A stretch of 64,000 nucleotides of DNA from Thiothrix eikelboomii (GCF_900167255.1 NZ_FUYB01000004.1:214740-278739), one strand, 5' to 3'; shown: positions 17,935-28,414, counted from the first letter of the stretch. Numbers and translations: made by a program. The notes: generated by a model not told the origin, from the sequence alone.

Positions 17935-19257
17935 CTAAATCAATAGCCGCCGAATATCCCCTAGCATCTTTGCGAGAAAAGTCGTGAAGCGTGCACCATC
18001 TGCGCCGTCAATCACGCGGTGATCATAGGACAAAGATAGGGGCAGCATGAGTCGTGGGGCAAATTCCTTACCATTCCATATAGGCTGCAGGGAAGATTTG
18101 GAGATACCCAAAATAGCGACATCGGGGGCATTAATAATCGGAGTAAATTGAGTGCCACCAATTCCACCTAAACTTGAAATCGAGAAGCAACTACCTTGCA
18201 AATCAGCAGGTTTTAAGCGGCGTTCACGTGCTTTGGTCGAGACTTCTTTAAGGTCATCGGAAAGTTGCAGTAAGGATTTTTTATCCACATCACGAATAAT
18301 CGGTACAACCAAACCATCCGGCGTATCAACGGCAATCCCAATATGATAATACTTTTTTTGGATCAGCATTTCGCCAGAAGGATCAAGCGAGGAATTAAAG
18401 CGTGGATAAGCTTTTAAGCCAGCGACTACGGCTTTCATGATGAAAACTAAGGGTGTGATTTTAGAGGATTTAATTTTTTCCTGCTCGAGGTTTAATTCTT
18501 GGCGGAAAGCCTCTAAATCCGTAATGTCTGCTTGATCAAATTGGGTGACGTGCGGAATATTTAACCAATTACGATGCAAGAATTCGCCCGTCAGTTGATG
18601 GATGCGATTTAAGCGTACTGTTGTCACTTCACCCCATTGACTGAAGTCGATTTCAGGCATACGCGGAATACCCAGACCGCTGTGGGGACTGGTGGCGGTT
18701 TTCGCTTGCAAGCCAAGCCCCATTACATCTTTGATATAACTTTTGACATCTTCTTGGGTAATACGTTGCTTGCGTCCGGTACCAACCACTCGACTTAAAT
18801 CCACACCTAATTCACGAGCGAACTTCCGTACTGATGGGGTGGCATAAGCCTTTTTGAAGGCTTCATGATCAACCACGGTTTTGGCGGCCGAAGTAGTTTT
18901 AGGCTTATTAGGATTCGTATTTGTATTGGCTTTAGCATCAAGGGGGGCTAAAGGTGTGCTATGGGTCGTGGGCTGAGGATGAGTAATCGGAACCTGCGGT
19001 GGCTTTTTTTCAACGGCAGAATTCAGCTCTAAATAGAGGATGAGACTACCTTTAGAAACATGATCACCCTGTTGTATGCGTAATTCTTTGACCGTACCGG
19101 CAGCAGGAGAGGGGATCTCCATAGAGGCTTTATCTGATTCAACCGTAATTAATGAGTCCTCGGCCTGAATGCTATCACCCACTTTAACGAGGACTTCAAT
19201 AATTTCTACTTCTTTAAACTCGCCAATATCAGGGACACGAATTTCTTGGATTGCCAT
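17935..19257 (-). CDS. aceF: Pyruvate dehydrogenase E2, dihydrolipoyl acetyltransferase
   Basis: 440 residues. One N-terminal lipoyl domain with lipoylated K43 (VESDKASMEIPS), a Pro/Thr/Lys-rich linker (about 85-130), a peripheral-subunit-binding domain (ATPSVRKFARELGVDLSRVV) and the C-terminal acetyltransferase with H413/D417 (SYDHRVIDG). Transfers acetyl groups from E1 to CoA. E. coli AceF has three lipoyl domains; this one has a single domain. Strong ribosome binding site (GGAGG). It lies 12 bases after aceE in one operon; no lpd gene follows in the window. Confidence 0.96.
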   Translation of the reverse strand: MAIQEIRVPDIGEFKEVEIIEVLVKVGDSIQAEDSLITVESDKASMEIPSPAAGTVKELRIQQGDHVSKGSLILYLELNSAVEKKPPQVPITHPQPTTHSTPLAPLDAKANTNTNPNKPKTTSAAKTVVDHEAFKKAYATPSVRKFARELGVDLSRVVGTGRKQRITQEDVKSYIKDVMGLGLQAKTATSPHSGLGIPRMPEIDFSQWGEVTTVRLNRIHQLTGEFLHRNWLNIPHVTQFDQADITDLEAFRQELNLEQEKIKSSKITPLVFIMKAVVAGLKAYPRFNSSLDPSGEMLIQKKYYHIGIAVDTPDGLVVPIIRDVDKKSLLQLSDDLKEVSTKARERRLKPADLQGSCFSISSLGGIGGTQFTPIINAPDVAILGISKSSLQPIWNGKEFAPRLMLPLSLSYDHRVIDGADGARFTTFLAKMLGDIRRLLI

Positions 19258-19269
19258 GATCTCGCCTCC

Positions 19270-21933
19270 CTATACATACAAGGGGTTAGGTTTATTTGGG
19301 TCGATTTGATATTTCTCCATCGCTTCCATAATTTTTACGGCAGGTAAGGAGTTTTCATCGACCAAAGACTTGAGTGCTGCCAGGACAATGTAATGGCGGT
19401 CAACTTCAAAATGTCTACGTAATTGTGCGCGTGTGTCACTGCGTCCAAAACCATCCGTCCCTAAGACTTTGTAATGCATTGGTATCCAAGCCCGGATTTG
19501 ATCTGCATAACTACGAATATAATCGGTGGCAGCTACGGCTGGTCCGCGCCGATCTTTTAAGCATTGGGTGACATAAGGTAGGCGCGCATCTTCAAGGGGG
19601 TGGAGCAGATTCCAACGTTCAATATCGCGGGCTTCGCGGGCAATTTCATTGAAACTGGTGACACTCCAAATATCAGCATCGACCCCCCATTCTTTATCAA
19701 GCATTTCGCCCGCCGCAATTACTTCACGGAGGATAGCACCTGAACCTAGGAGCTGGACTTTTTTCCGTTTTTTCCCACCACCACTAAATAAATACATCCC
19801 TTTAAGAATGCCTTCTTCTGCATGAGGCGGCATCGCTGGATGTTGATAGTTTTCATTCATCGCAGTGATGTAATAATAGACATCTTCTTGATTTTCATAC
19901 ATGCGTTTCATGCCATGCTGAATAATCACTGCCAGCTCATAGGCAAAAGTCGGGTCATAAGAAATGCAATTTGGGATTAAGCCCGCTTGTACTAAACCAT
20001 GTCCATCCTGATGTTGTAAGCCCTCTCCAGCAAGTGTGGTACGTCCTGCTGTGCCACCAATTAAGAAGCCCCGTGCACGGCAATCCCCAGCTGCCCAAGC
20101 CAAATCGCCAATCCGCTGAAAACCAAACATCGAATAATAAATATAAAAAGGTACCATGCAGACACCATGCGTGCTGTAGGCAGTCGCCGCCGCGATCCAG
20201 CTGGAAATAGCCCCTGCTTCATTAATCCCTTCTTCTAGAATTTGCCCCGATTTATCTTCTTTGTAGAACATCACTTGATCTTTATCTTGTGGCTCATACA
20301 ACTGACCAACGGAGGAGTAAATACCCAGCTGGCGGAACATGCCCTCCATGCCAAAGGTGCGGGCTTCATCGGGGACGATGGGGACAATATGCCGTCCAAT
20401 CTGTTTATCACGAGTCAGTAACGTCAGTAGACGGACAAAGGCCATCGTGGTCGACATTTCACGTTCGCCACTACTTTCTAACAGGGTTTGGAACAGGATT
20501 AATTCAGGAACTTTTAAGGGGGCCGCATGAGTTTGTCGTTGGGGTAAATAGCCACCTAAGGCTTTACGTCGCTCATGTAAGTATTTGATTTCTTCGCTAT
20601 CGGCAGCAGGCCGATAATATTTAGCCTCGGCAGCATCCTCATCACTTAAAGGAATATTGAAACGATTTTTAAAGGCAATCATTTCTTCATGAGTCAGTTT
20701 TTTCTGTTGATGGGTGCGATTTTGGCCTTCACCTGCAGCGCCCATTCCATAACCTTTTACGGTATGCGCCAGAATAACGGTAGGCTGCTCGGGATGGTTG
20801 ACGGCAGCGTGATAAGCCGCATACACCTTGTGCGGGTCATGTCCGCCGCGATTTAAGCGCCAAATATCGGCATCACTCATGCGTGCTACCATCTCGCGTA
20901 GCTCGGGATAAGCCCCGAAAAAGTGCTCGCGTACATAAGCGCCGTCTTTAGCTTTGTAGTTCTGAAATTCGCCATCGACGACTTCCAACATGCGTTGCTT
21001 GAGCTTGCCATGAATATCTTTAGCTAACAGTGGATCCCAATACGAACCCCAGATTACTTTAATAACATTCCAGCCTGCACCCCGGAAAACAGCTTCCAAC
21101 TCTTGAACGATTTTGCCATTACCGCGCACTGGGCCATCGAGCCGTTGCAGATTGCAATTCACTACCCAAATGAGATTATCGAGTTTTTCACGTCCTCCTA
21201 AGGATATAGCACCTAAAGTTTCGGGTTCATCCACTTCGCCATCCCCGACAAAAGCCCAGACATGCCGATTTTCAGTATCTGCAAGCTTACGATCTTGTAG
21301 GTATTTCATGAAACGTGCTTGATAGATCGAAGTGATCGGACCTAAGCCCATCGAAACCGTCGGAAACTGCCAATAATTTGACATGAGCCACGGATGCGGA
21401 TAGGAAGATAAACCTTTACCGCTGGCTTCTTGACGGAAATTATCCAAATCCTCTTCGGTGAAGCGCCCCTCTAAAAAAGAACGTGCATACATTCCCGGAG
21501 CGGCATGCCCTTGGATATAAATCACATCCCCCCCATTTTGAGGCGAGGGTGCATGCCAGAAATGATTCATGCCCACATCGTATAAAGTCGCTGCTGAAGC
21601 GAAGGTTGCAATATGCCCACCTAACTCCGCACTTTTTCGATTGGCTCGCACTACCATTGCTACCGCATTCCAGCGAATCCATGAGCGCAACCGTAATTCT
21701 AAAGCAGGATTACCCGGTGTATATTTTTCTAAATGCGGTGGGATGGTATTGATATAAGCGGTATTGGCGGAATAGGGCAGGTTAGCCCCATTTTGCCGTG
21801 CCGTGCTAATTAGTTGCTCAAGTAAAAAATGCGCCCGTTCTAAACCCTCAGTTTCAATGACAGCCTCAAGGGAATCAACCCATTCGAGGGTTTCTTGGGC
21901 ATCAATATCAGAGGGGATTTTGTCTAGGCTCAT
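19270..21933 (-). CDS. aceE: Pyruvate dehydrogenase E1, homodimeric type
   Basis: 887 residues, the same length as E. coli AceE. It contains the thiamin-diphosphate binding region (WAFVGDGEVDEPETLGAISL), the loop with YGMGAAGEGQNRTHQQKKL and the C-terminal transketolase-like domain (GTDGFGRSDTRAQLRRHFEV). Decarboxylates pyruvate and acetylates the E2 lipoyl group. Start ATG has AAGGAG upstream. First gene of aceE-aceF. The preceding ~200 bp is AT-rich and divergent from rnt; I see no clear PdhR site. Confidence 0.97.
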   Translation of the reverse strand: MSLDKIPSDIDAQETLEWVDSLEAVIETEGLERAHFLLEQLISTARQNGANLPYSANTAYINTIPPHLEKYTPGNPALELRLRSWIRWNAVAMVVRANRKSAELGGHIATFASAATLYDVGMNHFWHAPSPQNGGDVIYIQGHAAPGMYARSFLEGRFTEEDLDNFRQEASGKGLSSYPHPWLMSNYWQFPTVSMGLGPITSIYQARFMKYLQDRKLADTENRHVWAFVGDGEVDEPETLGAISLGGREKLDNLIWVVNCNLQRLDGPVRGNGKIVQELEAVFRGAGWNVIKVIWGSYWDPLLAKDIHGKLKQRMLEVVDGEFQNYKAKDGAYVREHFFGAYPELREMVARMSDADIWRLNRGGHDPHKVYAAYHAAVNHPEQPTVILAHTVKGYGMGAAGEGQNRTHQQKKLTHEEMIAFKNRFNIPLSDEDAAEAKYYRPAADSEEIKYLHERRKALGGYLPQRQTHAAPLKVPELILFQTLLESSGEREMSTTMAFVRLLTLLTRDKQIGRHIVPIVPDEARTFGMEGMFRQLGIYSSVGQLYEPQDKDQVMFYKEDKSGQILEEGINEAGAISSWIAAATAYSTHGVCMVPFYIYYSMFGFQRIGDLAWAAGDCRARGFLIGGTAGRTTLAGEGLQHQDGHGLVQAGLIPNCISYDPTFAYELAVIIQHGMKRMYENQEDVYYYITAMNENYQHPAMPPHAEEGILKGMYLFSGGGKKRKKVQLLGSGAILREVIAAGEMLDKEWGVDADIWSVTSFNEIAREARDIERWNLLHPLEDARLPYVTQCLKDRRGPAVAATDYIRSYADQIRAWIPMHYKVLGTDGFGRSDTRAQLRRHFEVDRHYIVLAALKSLVDENSLPAVKIMEAMEKYQIDPNKPNPLYV

Positions 21934-22137
21934 GGATGACTCCTTGCAACAATCAAGCGACTAACGCGGTTGCCAAAATAAGTTTAAGCGTTTGAACATA
22001 GCACTATCTTCTTTGAAAAGAAAGCGAGCCTAGAATTTGAAAATAAATAAATTTATAAATCAAAGTCTTATAAAAAACAAATCAAATTGGCTGCAATTTT
22101 CTACCTATTTTCAGCCACATCCGGTAAGCTCAGCCCT

Positions 22138-22779
22138 ATGAGTGATGAAATTGAAATTATTCCACTGGCTAATCGGTTTCGCGGTTTTCTGCCGGTCGTA
22201 GTGGATGTAGAAACGGGTGGCTTTAACTTTCGTAAGGATGCTTTGCTAGAAGTGGCAGCTGTCCTCTTGCGCATTGATGAAAAAGGCGAGTTGTCGCGGC
22301 AGCGTACTTACCATTGGCATATTGAACCCTTCCCCAATGCGAATCTTGATCCTAAATCCTTAGAAGTGAATGGGATTAAGCCTTTCAGCCCCTTGCGCTT
22401 AGCGATGCCTGAAACCCGTGCTTTAGACGAGTTCTTTAAAATCGTGCGCCGTGAAGTTAAACTGAATCGTTGTAATCGAGCGATTTTAGTGGGGCATAAT
22501 GCCCCATTTGATCTTAATTTTCTGAACGCAGCTTCTGAACGTAATGATTGCAAGCGTAATCCGTTTCATCCTTTTAGTACTCTAGATACAGTGACTTTAG
22601 GGGCGGTTGTGTATGGACAAACGGTATTGGCACGAGTTGCACAGGCCGCCGGTATGAATTGGAATGGTGAACAGGCACATTCTGCTGTCTATGATGCTGA
22701 GAAAACGGCAGATATTTTCTGTCATATTGTCAATACATGGCAGACTTTAGATGCTGCTTTTAAAGCGGTCGAAAATTAA
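22138..22779 (+). CDS. rnt: Ribonuclease T
   Basis: 213 residues from the ATG at 22138 (MSDEIEIIPLANRFRGFLPV); an upstream in-frame TTG at 22087 adds non-family sequence. DEDD exonuclease fold with Exo I DVETGGFN, Exo II GHNAPFDLNFL and Exo III HSAVYDAEKTA. The enzyme trims 3' ends of tRNA and other stable RNAs as a homodimer. The stop codon TAA is immediately followed by the ATG of the next gene, so the two are probably cotranslated. Confidence 0.94.
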   Translation: MSDEIEIIPLANRFRGFLPVVVDVETGGFNFRKDALLEVAAVLLRIDEKGELSRQRTYHWHIEPFPNANLDPKSLEVNGIKPFSPLRLAMPETRALDEFFKIVRREVKLNRCNRAILVGHNAPFDLNFLNAASERNDCKRNPFHPFSTLDTVTLGAVVYGQTVLARVAQAAGMNWNGEQAHSAVYDAEKTADIFCHIVNTWQTLDAAFKAVEN

Positions 22780-23382
22780 ATGAGACCCTATGCGGCGGCC
22801 TGTGATGAAAATCGTGAGCCGATTTTAGCGGTGCTTAAACCACTGTTGCATGAGTCTGAAGCTGTACTCGAAATCGGTAGTGGCACAGGGCAACATGCCG
22901 TGTATTTTGGTGAGCAACTCCCCCATTTAACGTGGCAAACCAGTGATCAACTGGACTACCATGCAGGGATCAGGGCTTGGTTGCAGTCAGCACAGCTACC
23001 TAATGTGTATCCACCTTTGCTATTGGATGTCCGTCAAACTGAATGGCCTAAGCTGCAGGTCGATGCGGTATTCTCTGCCAACACCTTGCATATTATGAGC
23101 GAGTCTGCTGTGCAGGCTTGTGTGGCCGGTGTGGGTAGTTTATTGCCAACCGGTGGCTTATTCATAGTCTATGGCCCGTTTAATTATGGCGGTCAATTTA
23201 CGAGTGCGAGCAATGCACGCTTTGATCAATGGCTCAAGCAGCGTGATCCTGATAGTGGGATTCGCAATTTTGAAGATTTGCATGCATTGGCGGCTAAAGC
23301 GGGAATGGAATTACAGGCTGATTATGAAATGCCAGTGAATAATCGGCTATTGGTTTGGCGGAAAATAGCAACTAATACCTAA
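22780..23382 (+). CDS. DUF938 family SAM-dependent methyltransferase
   Basis: 200 residues. Class I methyltransferase fold: motif I VLEIGSGTGQHAVYFGEQL, then YHAGIRAWL, ...VDAVFSANTLHIMS (post-II region) and GGLFIVYGPFNYGGQFTS. The DUF938 signature includes the opening RPYAAACDENREPIL. Substrate unknown. It starts on the base after the rnt stop, forming a two-gene unit. The 236 bp downstream hold no recognisable gene. Confidence 0.88.
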   Translation: MRPYAAACDENREPILAVLKPLLHESEAVLEIGSGTGQHAVYFGEQLPHLTWQTSDQLDYHAGIRAWLQSAQLPNVYPPLLLDVRQTEWPKLQVDAVFSANTLHIMSESAVQACVAGVGSLLPTGGLFIVYGPFNYGGQFTSASNARFDQWLKQRDPDSGIRNFEDLHALAAKAGMELQADYEMPVNNRLLVWRKIATNT

Positions 23383-23618
23383 TTTTTTCCATGCTAATGG
23401 CTTAAACGGTGATCGGACAAAACCTGCTAAACTCTTGCTATCTAGTTAGTAGGTAAATTCCCATGCTCAAATTTCCCTATAACTCATTATCGCCAAGTAC
23501 TGATAGATAAATATACAAGAGCCGCAGCGTTTACGTTGTATCGCTGTTATCGCATTAGGCTTTGAGCGGGTAGTGTGGCGGGTGCTTGCGTGATTCTGCA
23601 AAGTGGTAATAAAGGCAA

Positions 23619-24116
23619 TTATGATGATAACTTTATTAAATCCCCAGCATTCAGTTGTGCTTGGCAGTTTTTCAAGTTTCCCTGTTTGGGTAGTATCAAA
23701 TCAGGTGCTATTTCCAAAAGCGGATAAACCACAAATGCCCGCTTACATAATTCAGGGTGCGGCACAATCAAATTACTATCTTGAATCACTTCATTGCCAT
23801 ACAACAATAAATCTAAGTCCAAAGTGCGTGGTCCCCAGCGCAAATGGGGATCACGTACTCGGCCATGTAAGCGTTCTATTTCCAAGAGCATTGCTAACAA
23901 AGCTTGAGCGCTTAAACGAGTGTTGAAACAAGCGACCGCATTCACATAATCAGGCTGGTCTTGTGGTCCGACCGGTTTACTTTGATAGAAACTTGAAACA
24001 GCTTGCAGCTCAATAGCGGAATGCTCAGCTAATTGCTTTAATGCAGCTTTTAAAATAGTCAGCGAATCACCCTGATTACTCCCTAAACCGATATAGGCTA
24101 AATGACTGAGGTTCAT
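23619..24116 (-). CDS. folK: 2-amino-4-hydroxy-6-hydroxymethyldihydropteridine pyrophosphokinase
   Basis: 165 residues. HPPK signature: YIGLGSNQGDS at the N-terminus, SSFYQSKPVGPQDQPDYVNA, and the pterin/ATP motif RWGPRTLDLDLLLYGN. Pyrophosphorylates hydroxymethyldihydropterin in folate synthesis. ATG overlaps the pcnB stop by four bases (ATGA), the classical pcnB-folK arrangement. Confidence 0.96.
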   Translation of the reverse strand: MNLSHLAYIGLGSNQGDSLTILKAALKQLAEHSAIELQAVSSFYQSKPVGPQDQPDYVNAVACFNTRLSAQALLAMLLEIERLHGRVRDPHLRWGPRTLDLDLLLYGNEVIQDSNLIVPHPELCKRAFVVYPLLEIAPDLILPKQGNLKNCQAQLNAGDLIKLSS

Positions 24117-25444
24117 TCGGCGGCAACTGATTTGGTTTTTTTACGTTTAGTACGGCGTTTTTTACCACTGTTTTTGCACAGCATCGGGCGATCTTCGGGG
24201 GAGGTTTCTTGGAAACTCCTCCACCACTCACAATCATCAGCGACGATGGTCTCACCAGAGTTTGCACGTAAGCATAAAAAGTCATAAGCCGCCCGAAAGC
24301 GCGGATTATTAAACAGAATAGTCGCACGTCGTAAATCACGATGGCGAAAGCGAGCTTGTAGCCCCCAAATTTCGCGGGTGACATTACTGAAACGTCTTGG
24401 AATCGCCGTGATTTTTACCTGATCACGGAGCACATCCGTGGCTGCGATATGCAAGGCTTGTAACTCAGGATGCCCCTTGAGTTGAGCTTGTACCATCTGT
24501 GTATGTACTTGCTCCCACAGTAGTACTGCAAACAAGAAAGCAGGCATCACTGACTTACCTTCAGCTAGGCGATGATCGGTGTTGGTCAGTGCTGATTGCA
24601 GTAGTTTGCGATATTGCCCATCAACATCATGCGCCAGACTAGTAGCCGTGACAGGTAGCAAAGCGGAGAGTAAGTGATATTGCTCAAGCAGTAGGAAGGT
24701 TTTCCAGCCCTGACCACTGTGTAACAGCTTTAATAGTTCATCAAATAAGCGCGCTGGAGCGACTCCATGCAATAGAGAACCCATCGAGTAAATCAACTCA
24801 CCCGTCGGCCCATCCAGTTCAAAATCTAATTTAGCCGCAAAACGCAAGGCGCGTAGCATCCGCACCGGATCTTCACGATAGCGTTGCTCAGCATCGCCGA
24901 TTAAATGGAGGCGTCGTTTCGCCAAATCCTGCATGCCGCCAATGTAATCGAGCACATCACCACTGACAGGATCATAAAATAAGGCATTAATCGTAAAATC
25001 ACGCCGCCAGACATCTTCTTCTAAACTGCCATAGACGTTATCGTGCAGAATTCGACCTTGCTCATTGACTTGGCCTTGCGCGCTTTCATCATGCGGTGCA
25101 CGGAAGGTGGCGACCTCAATATAATCGCGCCCATAGTAAATATGCGCCAAGCGAAAGCGTCGCCCGATTAAGCGTGCCGAAGAGAAAATTTTGCGAACTT
25201 GCTCGGGATGAGCACCGGTCGCTATATCAAAATCTTTAGGGGTTAAACCAAGTAATAGGTCACGGACGCAACCACCTACTAAATAGGCTTCAAAGCCTGC
25301 TTTTTGTAGTTTGCGAATAATAGCATCAGCGCGTTCACAAATTTGTTCTTGTGCAATTTTATGTTCAGACGCGGGGATGCGCATTGGCTGCGCTAATCCT
25401 GTCAAATTATCGGAAGCTCCCTTCAATAGCCCTGTAGCAGACAT
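24113..25444 (-). CDS. pcnB: Poly(A) polymerase I
   Basis: 443 residues from the ATG at 25444 (a TTG lies one codon upstream). The class II nucleotidyltransferase head contains AYLVGGCVRDLLLG and the metal-binding PKDFDIATGA. RRDFTINALFYDP and LRALRFAAKLDF follow, with a basic tail (KKRRTKRKKTKS). Adds 3' poly(A) to RNAs, promoting decay. The strongly basic C-terminus and DFDIAT sequence favour PcnB over a CCA-adding enzyme. Overlaps folK. Confidence 0.93.
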   Translation of the reverse strand: MSATGLLKGASDNLTGLAQPMRIPASEHKIAQEQICERADAIIRKLQKAGFEAYLVGGCVRDLLLGLTPKDFDIATGAHPEQVRKIFSSARLIGRRFRLAHIYYGRDYIEVATFRAPHDESAQGQVNEQGRILHDNVYGSLEEDVWRRDFTINALFYDPVSGDVLDYIGGMQDLAKRRLHLIGDAEQRYREDPVRMLRALRFAAKLDFELDGPTGELIYSMGSLLHGVAPARLFDELLKLLHSGQGWKTFLLLEQYHLLSALLPVTATSLAHDVDGQYRKLLQSALTNTDHRLAEGKSVMPAFLFAVLLWEQVHTQMVQAQLKGHPELQALHIAATDVLRDQVKITAIPRRFSNVTREIWGLQARFRHRDLRRATILFNNPRFRAAYDFLCLRANSGETIVADDCEWWRSFQETSPEDRPMLCKNSGKKRRTKRKKTKSVAAE

Positions 25445-25518
25445 CAATGTATTAAGGATGTTACCAAAAGTTGCAATAATAACACCGCCTGTGCAACACC
25501 ACTAACCCTCGTTACGGT

Positions 25519-25983
25519 TTAAATTAAGGTTTTTGCCATTAAAATGGCAGATTCTCGTCCATTCTTTGCCGGATAGTAGTTTTTTCGCAAGCCAATTTCA
25601 TTAAAGCCCTGTGATAAATACAAGCGAATCGCAGAGGTATTCGAGGGGCGAACCTCTAAAAAGCAATCTTGTGCGCCTAAGCTACGGCCAATTTGCTCAG
25701 CAGTCGCCAACAGGCGTTTCCCTAAGCCTTGATTTTGTCGGTTGGGTGCAACGGTGATATTTAGAATATGTAATTCGCCTACTGCAATGGATAAGACACA
25801 GTAGGCCAAGATTTCCTCATTCAATTCATGAAGATAAGCATGATAGCTACTCTGCTTGAGACAATCTTGAAAGATGCCTATAGTCCAAGGATAAAGATAG
25901 GCCGTTCTTTCAATGAGCATTAACCGTTCAAGATCAGTCGTGAGCATGGGGCGTAATGGGAGGAATGAGCTAGCTTCAGACAT
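25519..25983 (-). CDS. rimI: Ribosomal protein alanine N-acetyltransferase RimI-like (GNAT)
   Basis: 154 residues from the ATG at 25983; the frame extends upstream into the preceding gene, but that part is not family-like. GNAT fold: ILNITVAPNRQNQGLGKRLL (acetyl-CoA binding V/IxxxxQxxGxG/A) and CFLEVRPSNTSAIRLYLSQG followed by F and NYYPAKNGRESAILM, the RimI signature that acetylates the N-terminus of ribosomal protein bS18. No strong Shine-Dalgarno upstream. It follows the uracil-DNA glycosylase gene, an arrangement seen in other proteobacteria. Confidence 0.88.
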   Translation of the reverse strand: MSEASSFLPLRPMLTTDLERLMLIERTAYLYPWTIGIFQDCLKQSSYHAYLHELNEEILAYCVLSIAVGELHILNITVAPNRQNQGLGKRLLATAEQIGRSLGAQDCFLEVRPSNTSAIRLYLSQGFNEIGLRKNYYPAKNGRESAILMAKTLI

Positions 25984-26000
25984 AAAATATAACAATAAAT

Positions 26001-26759
26001 TTAATGGGTCGCTCTGAGTGAGCCTAGAAAATCCCGTGCTAATTGTAAATCTTGCCAAGCACGACGCTTTTCAGTGGGTTGGCGTAATAAATAAGCGGGA
26101 TGATAAGTCACAATCACAGGGAGCTTGGTCTGCGGTAAAGTATGCACACTCCCGCGTAAACGCCCTAACGGCGTAGTCGTTTGTAGTAAATGATGCGCCG
26201 CAATCCGTCCGACAACCAAAATTAAGGCCGGTTGAATGAGGGCAATCTGCCGTTCTAAATAGGCTCGGCAATAGGCTGCCTCTTCCGGCTTAGGATCCCG
26301 ATTATTAGGCGGGCGGCATTTGAGAATATTGGCGATATAAATCTCGGTACGGGCTATTTGAATAGCGGCGAGCATATTCGTTAAAAGTTGCCCTGATTTG
26401 CCCACAAAGGGTAGGCCTTGCCGATCTTCTTCAGCTCCGGGGGCTTCACCAATCACCATGCAACGGGCTTGTTGATTGCCTGAGCCAAAGACCGTTTGAG
26501 TACGGGTTTTGTGTAATTCACACAGTTTGCAAGCTTCAACCGCTGCTTGTAGTTCTGGCCAAGCGAGTGATGTGCAATCGACGGTGGATCTAACTACTGC
26601 AGGTCTAAGGGGAGTCACCTCCACCCCAGCAGGTTTTGTGCTAGGTGGAGGTGCTTCCTCAATCACTGGCACAGACTCAAGCGGCTTATCCATTGCTTTG
26701 GGCCGCCATAGGGGAATCCCCATGGCTTTTAGATAACGGCTACGAGTCGTCCAGTCCAA
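26001..26759 (-). CDS. Family 4 (UdgA-type) uracil-DNA glycosylase
   Basis: 252 residues from a TTG seven bases after the leuA stop. That start yields RSRYLKAMGIPLWRP, a typical opening of the family; the ATG at 26723 is the alternative. After a Pro/Thr-rich linker comes the Fe-S glycosylase: CKLCELHKTRTQTVFGSG, the active-site GEAPGAEEDRQGLPFVG, ANILKCRPPNNRDPKPEE and the C-terminal TYHPAYLLRQP. Removes uracil from DNA. Cysteines in CKLC, LKC and the following YCRAY supply the 4Fe-4S ligands. Confidence 0.9.
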   Translation of the reverse strand: MDWTTRSRYLKAMGIPLWRPKAMDKPLESVPVIEEAPPPSTKPAGVEVTPLRPAVVRSTVDCTSLAWPELQAAVEACKLCELHKTRTQTVFGSGNQQARCMVIGEAPGAEEDRQGLPFVGKSGQLLTNMLAAIQIARTEIYIANILKCRPPNNRDPKPEEAAYCRAYLERQIALIQPALILVVGRIAAHHLLQTTTPLGRLRGSVHTLPQTKLPVIVTYHPAYLLRQPTEKRRAWQDLQLARDFLGSLRATH

Positions 26760-26765
26760 ACTTGC

Positions 26766-28313
26766 TTATACTCCGCTGTGCTGGGGGTGAGCACGTTGTT
26801 GGCTTGAGGCCAATTTATTCAGACCATCCACATAGGCTTTGGCAGACGCGATGACAATATCCGTATCTGCACCATGCCCATGCACTAAACGTCCTGCTTG
26901 CTCTAAACGTATCGTGACTTCACCTTGCGAGTCGGTACCACTGGTAATAGCATTGACCGAGTACAATTGCAAAGCCGCCTCTTCACGAGTAATGGCTTGA
27001 ATCGCTTTATACACGGCATCGACTGGACCGCCTCCACAAGCTTCAGCGCCTTGCTCTACTCCATTCACTTTTAAAGTCACAGTAGCCACGGGCGCTTCTC
27101 CAGTTTCTGAGCAAACCCGAGAAGACACTAATTCATAAGTCGCTTGCTCTTGAGCAGAACGTGACTCTAAGATCAACATCTGCAAATCTTCGTCGAAGAT
27201 TTCATGTTTGCGATCAGCTAGGTCTTTAAAGCGTGAAAAGGCGGTATTGATTTCGGCTTCGGTTTTCAACTCAATGCCTAAATCCTGCAAGCGTGTGCGG
27301 AAAGCATTGCGCCCGGAGTGTTTGCCTAAGACAATTTTATTATCTGACCAACCCACATCCTGCGCCCGCATAATTTCGTAAGTTTCGCGATGCTTGAGGA
27401 CACCATCTTGATGAATACCCGATTCATGTGCAAAGGCATTCGCACCCACAATGGCTTTATTCGGCTGAACAGCAAAGCCGGTCACACTGGAGACTAAGCG
27501 CGAAGTCGGCACAATTTGCGTGGTATCAATTTGGGTATCGACTGAGAACACATCATGACGAGTACGAATCGCCATCACGATTTCTTCTAAAGAGGCATTG
27601 CCAGCCCGTTCGCCTAAACCATTGATGGTACACTCAACTTGACGCGCACCTTGCATAACGGCAGCTAAAGAGTTGCCTACCGCTAGGCCTAAATCATTGT
27701 GGCAATGCACCGAGAAAACCGCTTTATCAGCATTCGGGATGGTTTGAATTAAACGCCCAACCATATCACCAAAAACCTGTGGAATTTGATAGCCCACGGT
27801 ATCAGGAATATTAATGGTAGTCGCTCCGGCAGCAATGGCGGCTTCAATCACCCGACATAAGAACTCAAATTCAGAGCGCCCCGCATCTTCACATGAGAAT
27901 TCAACATTATCGGTGTAGTTGCGGGCTTTTTTCACGGCATAAACGGCTTGCTCAACGACTTGATCAGGGGTCATCCGCAATTTGTTTTGCATATGAATCG
28001 GCGAGGTCGCAATAAACGTATGGATACGTCCAGAATTCGCACCTTTTAAGGCTTCGGCTGCCCGCTCAATATCAGCATCTAAGGCTCGGGCTAGGCCACA
28101 GACAGTACTTTCTTTGATTAAACCGGCAATCGCTTTGACGGATTCAAAGTCACCGGGGCTAGCAATGGGGAAGCCTGCTTCGATCACATCGACCCGCATT
28201 TTTTCTAGCATTTTGGCAATACGAATTTTCTCGGCTTGATTCATGGACGCGCCGGGGCTTTGTTCGCCGTCACGCAAGGTCGTATCAAATATAATTAAGC
28301 GTTGTTTAGACAT
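26766..28313 (-). CDS. leuA: 2-isopropylmalate synthase
   Basis: 515 residues. [17 protein letters not shown] opening, metal site [30 protein letters not shown], and a C-terminal LeuA allosteric dimer domain ([20 protein letters not shown]...). Condenses acetyl-CoA with 2-oxoisovalerate in the first committed leucine step; the C-terminal domain is the leucine feedback site. Start ATG with GGAG eight bases upstream. Preceded by a candidate leader-peptide attenuator. Confidence 0.97.
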   Translation of the reverse strand: MSKQRLIIFDTTLRDGEQSPGASMNQAEKIRIAKMLEKMRVDVIEAGFPIASPGDFESVKAIAGLIKESTVCGLARALDADIERAAEALKGANSGRIHTFIATSPIHMQNKLRMTPDQVVEQAVYAVKKARNYTDNVEFSCEDAGRSEFEFLCRVIEAAIAAGATTINIPDTVGYQIPQVFGDMVGRLIQTIPNADKAVFSVHCHNDLGLAVGNSLAAVMQGARQVECTINGLGERAGNASLEEIVMAIRTRHDVFSVDTQIDTTQIVPTSRLVSSVTGFAVQPNKAIVGANAFAHESGIHQDGVLKHRETYEIMRAQDVGWSDNKIVLGKHSGRNAFRTRLQDLGIELKTEAEINTAFSRFKDLADRKHEIFDEDLQMLILESRSAQEQATYELVSSRVCSETGEAPVATVTLKVNGVEQGAEACGGGPVDAVYKAIQAITREEAALQLYSVNAITSGTDSQGEVTIRLEQAGRLVHGHGADTDIVIASAKAYVDGLNKLASSQQRAHPQHSGV

Positions 28314-28371
28314 GAGGTATCTCCAAAGAGTCTGCTAAGTGTCATCATAAAGTAAAACAGGGAGTGCGTGT

Positions 28372-28414
28372 TAACCTCGCCAGGTTAGTTACCTTATTCT
28401 GCCCGTAACGGCAG
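28372..28414 (-). promoter_or_regulatory. Candidate leuA attenuator structures
   Basis: Two hairpins lie between the leader ORF end and leuA on the minus strand. One is CTGCC-6-GGCAG (28399-28414), overlapping the last Leu codons. The other is TAACCT-4-AGGTTA (28372-28387). GTTAC in the first hairpin's loop is complementary to GTAAC at 28388-28392 beside the second, so the folds may compete. The second hairpin lacks an immediate T-tract (GTTTTACTTTA comes later), so classical termination is uncertain. Confidence 0.45.

Noticed and set aside
23383..23618. Possible gene starting MLKFPYNSLSPSTDR at 23463
   Set aside because: It stops after 15 codons and has no continuation in another frame that I can recognise.
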